Shown one piece after another: positions 53,606-62,215 of a stretch of DNA of 64,000 bases (position 1 is the stretch's first letter; each line of letters begins with the position of its first letter). A program made the translations under genes and the position numbers. The notes under the pieces are model-generated. The model was given only the letters and a program-made list of their open reading frames with translations, did no database searches and was not told the origin of the DNA. This DNA is from Streptomyces sp. MNU76 (GTDB lineage Bacteria > Actinomycetota > Actinomycetes > Streptomycetales > Streptomycetaceae), in contig NZ_JAJKLK010000001.1 of NCBI RefSeq assembly GCF_020982545.1, positions 62,001 to 126,000 of the forward strand. The letters are read 5' to 3'.

Positions 53606-55257
53606 ATGCACACGGACCTGATTCCTGCGCCCGTCTCTGTCGAGGGGCCCCTGCGGTGCCGCGTGGCGCTCGGCGAGAACACCCCCCTGTGGGCGGCGCC
53701 GGGCACGGAGGGCACGCAGCGGTGGCTGCGCTCGACCCTCGGCGCGGCCCTCGGGCTGTCGCTGCCGCCCGGCCCCGAGGGCGCGCGCGACGCGGTGCGG
53801 CTGTGCCTGGACGAGAGCCTGGAGCCCGAGGCGTACCGGCTCAGCGTCGTCACCGACCGGGGCATCGAGATCCGCGGCGGCGGCCCGGCAGGCGTCTTCT
53901 GGGGGGCCCAGACCCTGCGTCAGCTGCTCGGGCCCGAGGCCTTCCGGAGGGCCCCGGTCCGGTCGGCCACCACGTACGGCATCCCGCACCAGATCATCCA
54001 CGACAGCCCCCGCTTCCGCTGGCGCGGCCTCATGCTCGACGTGGCCCGGCACTTCCTGCCCAAGGACCAGGTGCTGCGCTATGTCGACCTGATGGCCGCG
54101 CACAAACTCAACGTCCTCCATCTGCACCTGACGGACGACCAGGGCTGGCGGGTGGAGATCAAGAGGTACCCCCGGCTGACCGAGGTCGGCGCCTGGCGGG
54201 CGCGTACGAAAATCGGCCACCGGGCGTCACCGCTGTGGGAGGAGAAACCGCACGGGGGCTATTACACCCAGGACGACCTCCGGGAGATCGTCGCGTACGC
54301 GGCGGAGCGGCACATCACCGTGGTCCCCGAGATCGACGTCCCGGGGCACAGCCAGGCCGCCATCGCCGCGTATCCGGAACTCGGCAACACCGATGTCGTC
54401 GACACGGCCTCCCTCGGCGTGTGGGACACCTGGGGCGTCAACAAGAACGTCCTCGCCCCCACCGACCACACCCTGCGCTTCTACGAGGGGGTGTTCGAGG
54501 AACTCCTGGAGCTGTTTCCGGCCGACGCCGTCGGGTCCTCGGGGTTTTCGGCGTTCGTGCACATCGGCGGCGACGAGTGCCCCAAGGACCAGTGGCGGGA
54601 ATCCGCCGCCGCGCGGGCCCGGATGCGGGAGCTGGGGCTCGCGGACGAGGACGCGCTGCAGTCCTGGTTCGTCCGGCACTTCGACAACTGGCTGGCCGCG
54701 CGCGGGCGTCGCCTGATCGGATGGGACGAGATCCTGGAGGGCGGCCTTGCGCGGGGGGCCGCCGTGTCCTCCTGGCGGGGTACGCGGGCGGGGTCACGGC
54801 GGCCCGCATGGGCCACGACGTGGTCATGTGCCCCGAGCAGCAGGTGTATCTGGACCACCGTCAGGACGGCGGCCCCGACGAGCCGGTGCCCATCGGCTGG
54901 GTCCGCACCCTGGAGGACGTCTTCCGGTTCGAGCCGGTACCACCGGAGTTGACGGCCGACGAGGCCCGGCACGTGCTGGGCGCCCAGGCCAACGTGTGGA
55001 CCGAGGTGATGGAGGACCGCGCCCGCGTGGACTACCAGACGTTCCCGCGCCTGGCGGCCTTCGCCGAGGTGGTCTGGAGCCGGCTGCCGGCCCCCGCCGA
55101 GCGTGACTTCGGCGACTTCGAGCGGCGGATGACGGCCCACTACGCGCGACTTGACGCCCTGGGGGTCGGTTATCGGCCGCCTTCGGGCCCGCGCCCGTGG
55201 CAGCGGCGACCCGGGGTGCTCGGACGTCCGATCGAGGGGGCGCCCCCGAACGTGTGA
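53606..55257 (+). CDS. Beta-N-acetylhexosaminidase, glycoside hydrolase family 20, frameshifted
   Basis: About 550 residues when repaired, start ATG at 53606 (MHTDLIPAPVSVEG). The N-terminal GH20b domain runs to about residue 130, then the GH20 barrel: FRWRGLMLDVARHFLP, NVLHLHLTDDQGWRVEIK, VVPEIDVPGHSQAAI and the catalytic Asp-Glu pair in HIGGDECPKDQW. At about 54777-54780 a run of four G is one base short: the frame changes between SSWRG and YAGGVTAARMGHDVV, then continues to LGAQANVWTEVMEDR and the stop at 55257. There is no signal peptide, so it would act in the cytoplasm on sugars brought in by the importer before it. Confidence 0.87.
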
Positions 55258-55466
55258 GGCGGGTGCGAAGACGTAGGACCGAAAGCGCGTGCCCTGCGAC
55301 CGTGGCCGCTCGGGGAACGAGCGGGACAAGAGGTGCTTGAGTCAACGGAAGGTGCCGATATTCACCTATGGGCAATGACGTATCAAATCGGACCATCTCT
55401 CGGGTGAGGCGGGCGAATGCCTCCTAGCGGACCCCCGCGTTCGGGCCTCGCGAGAATGTGCCAGAG

Positions 55467-55497
55467 TTGCCACGTCCGCCCTGTCAGCACGTACCGT
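55467..55497 (+). promoter_or_regulatory. Candidate promoter of the xanthine-dehydrogenase-like operon
   Basis: TTGCCA (55467-55472), 19 bases, TACCGT (55492-55497), 49 bases before the TTG start. GTTGCC and GGCAAC around the same segment form a loose inverted repeat that could be an operator. The rest of 55258-55545 shows nothing clear. Confidence 0.3.
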
Positions 55498-55545
55498 ACG
55501 GCAACACAGGCGGACCAGGTGGGGCAGCGGGAAGGGGTAGCCGGT

Positions 55546-56439
55546 TTGACCACGCACGCACCGCAGGCGGCGCAGGCCGTGACCCTGCCCGGCTCGCTGG
55601 ACGAGGCCGTGGCGGCCCTCGCCGCCATGCCCTGGGCGGTTCCGGTGGCGGGAGGCACGGACCTCATGGCCGCGGTCAACTCCGGGCAGCTCAGGCCCGC
55701 GGCACTGGTCGGCCTCGGCCGGATCAGCGAGATCCGCGGCTGGCAGTACCAGGACGGGCATGCCCTCCTGGGGGCGGGACTGACGCACGCCCGGATGGGG
55801 CGCCCGGACTTCGCGGCGCTCATTCCGGCGCTCGCCGCCGCCGCGCGCGCCGCCGGACCACCGCAGATCCGCAACGCCGGCACCCTCGGCGGCAACATCG
55901 CGACGGCCGCCCCCACCGGGGACGCGCTGCCCGTGCTCGCCGCCCTGGAGGCCACGCTGATCATCGCGGGCCCGGGCGGGGCCCGCCGCGAGATGCCCGT
56001 TTCGCACCTGCTGGCCGGCATGGAAATGTTGCGACCCGGTGAACTCATCGGCTTCGTGCGCGTGCCGCTGCTGCACGCCCCCCAGGTCTTCCTGAAGGCC
56101 ACCGGGCGCACCGGCCCCGGCCGCGCGGTCGCCTCCGTCGCCCTCGTCCTCGACCCCGCCCGGCGCGGGGTGCGGTGCGCCGTCGGAGCCATAGCGCCGA
56201 TGCCGCTGCGCCCGCTGGACGCCGAGGCGTGGGTCGGCCAACTGATCGACTGGGACGGCGAGCGCACCCTGGTGCCCGAGGCGCTCCAGGCCTTCGGCGA
56301 GTACGTGGCCGCCGCCTGCATCCCGGACCCGGCCCCCGAGGTGGACGGCTCCGTGGCACCGCTTCCGCCCGCCGTACTGCACCTGCGGCGCACCGTCGCC
56401 GCGCTGGCCCGACGAGCACTGGGGAGGGCGCTGTCGTGA
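55546..56439 (+). CDS. Xanthine dehydrogenase family FAD-binding subunit
   Basis: 297 residues, start TTG at 55546 (TTHAPQAAQAVTLPG follows), with GAAGGGG upstream. CoxM/XdhB-type FAD domain: VPVAGGTDLMAAVNSG (pyrophosphate loop), then RNAGTLGGNIATAAPTGD, and a C-terminal CO-dehydrogenase flavoprotein domain (VFLKATGRTGPGRAVASVAL). It would pass electrons from the iron-sulfur subunit to NAD or another acceptor. First gene of a coupled three-gene operon: its stop overlaps the next start in GTGA. Confidence 0.94.
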   Translation: MTTHAPQAAQAVTLPGSLDEAVAALAAMPWAVPVAGGTDLMAAVNSGQLRPAALVGLGRISEIRGWQYQDGHALLGAGLTHARMGRPDFAALIPALAAAARAAGPPQIRNAGTLGGNIATAAPTGDALPVLAALEATLIIAGPGGARREMPVSHLLAGMEMLRPGELIGFVRVPLLHAPQVFLKATGRTGPGRAVASVALVLDPARRGVRCAVGAIAPMPLRPLDAEAWVGQLIDWDGERTLVPEALQAFGEYVAAACIPDPAPEVDGSVAPLPPAVLHLRRTVAALARRALGRALS

Positions 56440-58416
56440 CCGACGACCAGCACGGGGAGGGCACCCCGCAGCAGGGGGGCCAGGGCGGCTGGGAGCGGCT
56501 GCCGCAGGGCGACTACGACGACGGCGCCACCACGTTCGTCCAGCTCCCCGAGGGGGGCATCGACGCGCTGCTCGCCGCCGACAGCCCGCTGGCCGCGCCA
56601 GGCCACGGCTACGTGCCGCCGCAGATAGCGACGAACTCCATCAACGCGGCCAACCCGGTCCCGGGGCAGGTCGGTGACACGGCCCACACCGCCGGTACCG
56701 ACCCGTCCGTCCCAGGCACCTGGACGATGCCGGCCGGGGGCGCCGAGTGGCACGACCCGAACGCCGGGCAGCCCTCGCCGCTGACGCAGCACGGGTTCAC
56801 GTACAACCCCGGCTCGACCGGGCAGTGGATGTTCGAGGAGCCGGCCGCCCCGGAAGGCGCCGCTCCCGGTCACGATGTGACCGGCGAGTGGTCGATTCCG
56901 GTCGCCGGTGGTGATCTTCCGGACGAATCCGGTGAGTTCAGCACCTCGGCCCTGGTCGAGCAGTGGGGCGGCACCCCGCCCGCCACGCTCCCCGGCGGAG
57001 CCGCCGCGCCCTGGGCGACGGAGGAGATCGGCACGGCGTGGACCGCGCCGCCGCCCCCGCCCGGACCGAGGAGCCCCCGGCCGACGAGCACCCTGGAGGG
57101 GAACGTCCGGCCGAGGGTCCGGCGGCGGACGGGAGCGCGCCGGGTGCGGCGCCGGACGCGTCCGGTGAGCCCTCCGCGACCGCGGCGACCGCGGCGACCG
57201 CCGCGGCCTCCGGGGCTCTGGGGGCGCGTACGCCGGTCAGGGGTCGGAGGGCGCCGAGGAGGCCCCGGAAGGCGCCCAGGAGCCCGCTGGGCCGGCCGGC
57301 GGGCCGACGCGGAGACCTCGGGCCCCGAGCGGACCGAGCAGCCGGAGACGGGCGCCGACGCGCCGGGGCCACCGGGCCTGCCGAGTCCGCCGACCGCGCC
57401 GAGTCCGCCGACTCCGTCCAGTCCGTCGAGCCTTCCGGGGCCGAGGGCGACCCGGCCGCGGCCGAGGAAGCCGCCCCGACCCCGCCCCCGCACGACGACC
57501 ACCCCTCGCCTCCTACGTCCTGCGCGTCAACGGCACCGAGCGGCCCGTCAGCGACGCCTGGATCGGCGAGTCGCTGCTCTACGTGCTGCGCGAGCGGCTC
57601 GGCCTGGCCGGCGCCAAGGACGGCTGCTCGCAGGGCGAGTGCGGCGCCTGCAACGTGCAGGTCGACGGCCGTCTCGTGGCCTCCTGCCTGGTGCCCGCGG
57701 TCACCTCCGCCGGCAGCGAGGTGCGCACCGTCGAGGGCCTCGCCGCCGACGGCCGGCCCTCGGACGTGCAGCGGGCCCTCGCCAAGTGCGGTGCCGTGCA
57801 GTGCGGTTTCTGCGTGCCCGGCATGGCGATGACCGTGCACGACCTCCTGGAGGGCAACCCCGCCCCCACCGACCTGGAGACCCGCCAGGCCCTCTGCGGC
57901 AACCTCTGCCGCTGCTCCGGCTACCGGGGCGTCCTCGCGGCCGTCCGTGACGTCGTCGCCGAGCGCGAGGCGCACACGGCCGCCGAGAACGAGGCCGCCG
58001 CCGACACCGACGAGGCCCGCATCCCGCACCAGGCCGGCCCCGGCGCGGGCGGCGTCAACCCGGCGGCGTACGACGCCCAGCGGACACCCTCGCCGGCCCC
58101 GCACGACGCCGACCGGTCCTACGGCGGCCAGGGACTGTCGTTCACCGGCCCGGACGACTCGTACGGCGGCCAGGGCCAGTCGTTCGGCGCCAGCGGCGAC
58201 ACCTACGGCGGTCAGGGCCAGTCGTTCGGCGGCCAGGACCAGTCCTTCGGTCAGGACCAGTCGTTCGGCGGTCCCGGCGACACCTACGGCGGTCAGGGGC
58301 AGTCCTTCGCCGGGCAGGGCGACACCTACGGCGGCCAAGGGCAGTCCTTCGTCGGTCAGGACGACTCGTACGGCGGTCAGGGCCGGTCGTTCGGCCAGGA
58401 CGGAGGCCAGGCGTGA
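56436..58416 (+). CDS. Xanthine dehydrogenase family 2Fe-2S subunit with long N-terminal extension and C-terminal repeats, frameshifted
   Basis: Start GTG at 56436. Residues 1 to about 360 are an acidic Pro/Gly/Ala-rich region without known fold (TGEWSIPVAGGDLPDESGEF is one of several TWTMP/QWMFEEP/EWSIP-like repeats). The usual two-cluster ferredoxin module follows: LASYVLRVNGTERPV, CSQGECGACNVQVDG, then CGAVQCGFCVPGM and LCGNLCRCSGYRG, all cluster cysteines present. The tail (58120-58413) repeats YGGQGQSF six times. Between 57040 and 57510 the frame changes five times, each explained by one base lost from a G or C run (57054-57058, 57220-57224, 57300-57303, 57365-57368, 57502-57505). Repaired length is about 661 residues; normal small subunits are about 160-200. 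Confidence 0.82.
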
Positions 58417-60728
58417 GCAACGAAACCGTCATCGCGACGCCCGCGGGCCCCGGCGAGACCGCGCCCGCACCCGAGCAGTTGCCGCACGGCCTCGGCGCGT
58501 CCCTGCCGTCCGCCGACTCCCGGGCCAAGTCGGAGGGCACCTTCCCGTACGCGGCCGACCTGTGGGCCGAGGGCCTGCTGTGGGCCGCCGTGCTCCGCTC
58601 GCCGCACCCGCACGCGCGCATCGTGTCCATCGACACGACCCACGCCCGCGAGATGCCCGGCGTCAGGGCCGTCGTCACCCACGAGGACGTGCCGGGCGTC
58701 GCCCTGCACGGCCGGGGCAAGGCCGACCGGCCCCTGTTCGCCTCCGAGGTCGTACGCCACCACGGCGAGCCCATCGCGGCCGTCGCCGCCGACCACCCCG
58801 ACACCGCGCGGATGGCCGCCGCCGCCGTCATCGTCGAGTACGAGGTCCTCGACCCGGTGATCGACCCGGAGCAGGCCTTCGAGGCCGAGCCCCTGCACCC
58901 CGACGGCAACCTCATCCGCCACATCCCGCTGCGCCACGGCGACCCGAACGCGGCGGGCGAGATCGTCGTCGAGGGGCAGTACCGCATCGGCCGCGCGGAC
59001 CCGGCCCCCATCGGCGCCGAGGCCGGCCTGGCCGTGCCCCGCCCCGACGGCGGCGTCGAGCTGTACGTGGCCTCCACCGACCCGCACACCGACCGCGACG
59101 CGGCCGCCGCCTGCTACGGCCTGCCGCCCGACCGCGTCAAGATCGTCGTCACCGGCGTCCCCGGCGCCACCGCCGACCGCGAGGACCAGGGCTTCCAGCT
59201 GCCGCTCGGACTGCTCGCCCTGAAGACCGGGTGCCCGGTCAAGCTGACGGCCACCCGCGAGGAGTCCTTCCTCGGCCACGCCCACCGCCACCCCACCCTG
59301 CTGCGCTACCGCCACCACGCCGACGCCGAGGGCAGGCTCGTCAAGGTCGAGGCACAGATCCTGCTCGACGCCGGCGCGTACGCGGACACCTCCTCGGAGG
59401 CGCTGGCCGCCGCCGTCTCCTTCGCCTGCGGCCCGTACGTCGTCCCCAACGCCTTCATCGAGGGCTGGGCGGTCCGCACCAACAACCCGCCCTCCGGCCA
59501 TGTGCGCGGCGAGGGCGCGATGCAGGTCTGCGCCGCGTACGAGGCGCAGATGGACAAGCTGGCGAAGAAGCTGGGCATCGACCCGGCGGACCTGCGCATG
59601 CGCAACGTGATGTCCACGGGCGACATGCTGCCGACGGGCCAGTCGGTGACCTGCCCGGCGCCGGTCGCCGAACTCCTCCAGGCCGTCCAGGAGTTCCCGC
59701 TGCCGGCCCTGCCCAAGGACACCCCCGAGGAGGAGTGGCTGCTTCCGGGAGGCCCGGAGGGCGCGGGCGAGCCGGGAGCCGTCCGGCGCGGCGTCGGCTA
59801 CGGCCTCGGCATGGTCCACATGCTCGGCGCCGAGGGCGCGGACGAGGTCTCCACGGCCACCGTGAAGGTCCACGACGGCATCGCGACCGTGCTGTGCGCG
59901 GCCGTCGACACCGGCCAGGGCTTCTCCACCCTCGCCCGGCAGATCGTCCAGGAGACCCTCGGCATCGACGAGGTGCACATCGCCCAGGTCGACACCGACC
60001 AGCCGCCGGCCGGCCCGAGCTGCCGGGGCCGCCACACGTGGGTCTCGGGCGGCGCGGTGGAGCGGGCGGCGAAGATGGTCCGCACGCAACTGCTGCAGCC
60101 CCTCGCCCATAAATTCGGCATGTCCACGGAGCTGCTGCAGATCACCGACGGCAAGATCACGTCGTACGACGGTGTGTTGTCCACCACGGTCGCGGAGGCG
60201 ATGGACGGCAAGGAGCTCTGGGCCACCGCCCAGTGCCGCCCGCACCCCACCGAACCGCTGGACGAGGCCGGACAGGGCGACGCGTTCGTGGGCCTCGCGT
60301 TCTGCGCGATCCGCGCGGTCGTCGACGTCGACATCGAACTCGGTTCCGTACGGGTCGTGGAGCTGGCCGTCGCCCAGGACGTCGGCCGCATCCTCAACCC
60401 GGACCAGCTCGCCGCGCGCATCGAGGCGGGCGTCACCCAGGGCGTGGGCATCGCGCTGACCGAGAACCTGCGCACCCCCCGGGGCCTGGTCCGCCACCCC
60501 GACCTGACCGGCTACGCCCTGCCCACCGCCCTCGACGTCCCCGACATCCGGCTCGTCAAGCTGGTGGAGGAACGCGACGTCGTCGCCCCCTTCGGCGCGA
60601 AGGCGGCCAGCGCGGTGCCGGTGGTGACCTCGCCGGCGGCCATCGCGGCGGCGGTACGGGCGGCCACGGGACGCCCCGTGAACCGGCTGCCGATCCGCCC
60701 GCAGGCGGCGGTGGTGACGGGGGCGTAG
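58413..60728 (+). CDS. Xanthine dehydrogenase family molybdopterin-type large subunit, active-site motifs altered
   Basis: 771 residues, start GTG at 58413, overlapping the previous stop by four bases. Overall fold is clear: AKSEGTFPYAADLWAEGLLW, RSPHPHARIVSIDT, GEPIAAVAADHPDTARMAA, KLTATREESFLGHAHRHP, DVGRILNPDQLAARIEAGV. Three stretches that bind the molybdenum cofactor or catalyse in XDH/CoxL enzymes differ. GGGFGGKED is replaced by VPGATADRED, RGFGxPQ by RGEGAMQ, and GAKGVGEPP by GAKAASAVP, so the catalytic Glu is lost. Either another substrate chemistry or a non-molybdenum role is possible. No cofactor-insertion gene is nearby. Confidence 0.9.
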   Translation: MSNETVIATPAGPGETAPAPEQLPHGLGASLPSADSRAKSEGTFPYAADLWAEGLLWAAVLRSPHPHARIVSIDTTHAREMPGVRAVVTHEDVPGVALHGRGKADRPLFASEVVRHHGEPIAAVAADHPDTARMAAAAVIVEYEVLDPVIDPEQAFEAEPLHPDGNLIRHIPLRHGDPNAAGEIVVEGQYRIGRADPAPIGAEAGLAVPRPDGGVELYVASTDPHTDRDAAAACYGLPPDRVKIVVTGVPGATADREDQGFQLPLGLLALKTGCPVKLTATREESFLGHAHRHPTLLRYRHHADAEGRLVKVEAQILLDAGAYADTSSEALAAAVSFACGPYVVPNAFIEGWAVRTNNPPSGHVRGEGAMQVCAAYEAQMDKLAKKLGIDPADLRMRNVMSTGDMLPTGQSVTCPAPVAELLQAVQEFPLPALPKDTPEEEWLLPGGPEGAGEPGAVRRGVGYGLGMVHMLGAEGADEVSTATVKVHDGIATVLCAAVDTGQGFSTLARQIVQETLGIDEVHIAQVDTDQPPAGPSCRGRHTWVSGGAVERAAKMVRTQLLQPLAHKFGMSTELLQITDGKITSYDGVLSTTVAEAMDGKELWATAQCRPHPTEPLDEAGQGDAFVGLAFCAIRAVVDVDIELGSVRVVELAVAQDVGRILNPDQLAARIEAGVTQGVGIALTENLRTPRGLVRHPDLTGYALPTALDVPDIRLVKLVEERDVVAPFGAKAASAVPVVTSPAAIAAAVRAATGRPVNRLPIRPQAAVVTGA

Positions 60729-60922
60729 GGCCGGGGGAGGAGGCCGCGAGCCGCCTCCGGCACCGCCCTTGAGGTGCGTGTTCGCGCGTACGGCAGGTGT
60801 TGTCAGTGGGGCGGCGTAAGGTTCTTGGAAGTGGGGACGACGACCGCTCGGCGGCTGTTCGGCGGTGCCGTGGTCCCCGCCGCTGGGGGACGCACGCCGA
60901 GAAGCACGTGCCGGGGGGAGCC

Positions 60923-61519
60923 ATGAGCACAATGACGATGGGGACAATGGGCCTGACGGACCTGAACGACCTGCGCGATCCGAACCTTTCGAACGACCTG
61001 GCGGTGCTGACCGGAGGCCCGGTCACCCGCTCCGGACTGGCGCTGGACCTGCCGGCCCGGCTGCTGGACGAGGAGTTCGGCCGGAGCAGGGTGTGGCGCT
61101 TCGAGGACTTCGACTTCCCGGCCACGCTCACCCACGAGCCGACCCGCCGCTTCCTGCGGGACATGGGTCTGCCCGAGGACCACGGCTTCTTCCACCTCGA
61201 CACGGACATCCCGCTGCCGACCCTCGCCGAGTACTACGCGCATGAGCGCGCCGACGCCCTCACCCCCGGCCGACTCCCTTCCAGAGCGGCCCACTTGATC
61301 CGCCTCGGTCACTTCGTCGAGGGCAACAGCGTCGTGGTGGACGGCACCACCGGCGCGGTCCTCAACTGGAGCGAACCCGAGTCGACCCTCTGCCCCCTCG
61401 ACGCCGACCTCTCCACCCTCGCCTTCACCCTCTGGCTCCTCCACCGCGAGAAGCACGAGAAATCGGCAACGGGCTGCTGGGTGGACCGCCTCCGCAACGA
61501 GGCGTGCGCGGAGCTCTGA
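60923..61519 (+). CDS. SUKH-4-like immunity-type protein
   Basis: 198 residues, start ATG at 60923 (MSTMTMGTMGLTDLND) with GGGGGGAG upstream. LPARLLDEEFGRSRVWRFEDFDFPATLTHEPTRRFL is followed by GHFVEGNSVVVDGTTGAVL and STLAFTLWLLHREKHE, which match the SUKH-4 group as I know it. SUKH proteins often neutralise polymorphic toxins, but many streptomycete copies stand alone. No toxin is visible beside it. Family assignment from memory. Confidence 0.7.
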   Translation: MSTMTMGTMGLTDLNDLRDPNLSNDLAVLTGGPVTRSGLALDLPARLLDEEFGRSRVWRFEDFDFPATLTHEPTRRFLRDMGLPEDHGFFHLDTDIPLPTLAEYYAHERADALTPGRLPSRAAHLIRLGHFVEGNSVVVDGTTGAVLNWSEPESTLCPLDADLSTLAFTLWLLHREKHEKSATGCWVDRLRNEACAEL

Positions 61520-61921
61520 CCCACGGGGCCGCATGGGCGCCCGCTATCAGCACACGGGGATGCCGTGCGGACGGACATCGCGAGGCAACCAGCCTGCTGT
61601 GATGCCAGGGCGGCCATGAGCTCCCCTCTCGACCTCGCCGGGCCAGTGGCCATGGTGCCCAGCCCTCGCACCGAGCCCGAGACGGAGGCAGCCCGGCCTG
61701 GCCGCGGCGTTGCCGGTTGACGGACCTCATCGTGTTCAGCTGGCTCATCTGCCGTAGGCGTTCATGAGGGGCGGGGGGCGATGTCGGCGTGGCGGCCGGG
61801 GCGCCGGCCGAGCGCTGACGCTCCCGATCGGCTCTTGGTGCGGTGGGCACCGCACGGGCCACGGTCGGCTGCTGGATGCGGCACCGCGTGCAACGGCCGG
61901 CGGGCACCGGACCAGGGAAGG
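61520..61921. other. Gap without recognisable gene
   Basis: About 400 bases with short open frames on both strands, none with a ribosome binding site or recognisable protein. The composition is somewhat mixed, and it borders the sulfur cluster, so it may contain degraded sequence. Nothing definite can be supported. Confidence 0.4.
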
Positions 61922-62065
61922 TCAGGCGGCGGCCAGGGCGGGCAGCGTGGCGCCGAGCCGGCCGGTGGCCTCGTCGGCGACGGGCTTGAGGGCATCCAGG
62001 CCGAACCCTTGATCGTTCAGTGCCTGGCGAACGGCGGCAGTGGCGGCGTCGAAGTCGATCAGGTT
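61922..62065 (-). pseudogene. DUF302 gene remnant with internal deletion
   Basis: The minus strand encodes LIDFDAATAAVRQALNDQGFG directly followed by LDALKPVADEATGRLGATL, ending at 61922. The first half matches the start of DUF302 proteins and the second half their C-terminus. The roughly 75 residues between (including the CNPPLAHRAL region) are missing, and no proper start codon remains near the operator at 62071. DUF302 genes often accompany persulfide-handling genes, which fits the divergent neighbour. Confidence 0.5.
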
Positions 62066-62070
62066 TCTTG

Positions 62071-62187
62071 ATACCCCACCGGGTATTCCCGCAGTGAGCG
62101 CGTTGCCGGACCAGGGGGCCTCCACCTGACAGGAATACCCCCCCAGGTATTCCTGTTAGGGTAAGTGTCGAATACCCCCAGGGGTAC
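62071..62187. promoter_or_regulatory. Three CsoR/CstR-type operators
   Basis: ATACCC-N4-GGGTAT at 62071-62086 (perfect arms); ATACCC-N4-AGGTAT at 62135-62150, inside the longer palindrome AGGAATACC-N6-GGTATTCCT (62131-62154); ATACCC-N4-GGGTAC at 62172-62187. This GC-rich palindrome class is bound by CsoR-family sensors (copper) and CstR (persulfide). The downstream genes point to a CstR-like sensor. The regulator gene itself is not in the window. Confidence 0.75.
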
Positions 62188-62215
62188 ACCGTTTTCTTGT
62201 GGAGGAGCCGCAGTC

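Noticed and set aside
56436..58416. Reading the frame changes as phase variation, programmed frameshifting or true pseudogenes
   Set aside because: Five changes in one gene, all repaired by one added base in a G/C run, with the same pattern in unrelated genes, point to sequence error. No slippery-site structure is shared.
61520..62189. Possible gene or IS remnant on the minus strand (61425-62189)
   Set aside because: Short basic open frames only; no transposase motif, terminal repeats or ribosome binding site could be found.
62165..62215. Longer start (ATG 62165) for the persulfide-dioxygenase-like gene
   Set aside because: It would place the third CsoR-type operator and the GGAGGAG ribosome binding site inside the coding sequence; GTG 62216 is well supported.
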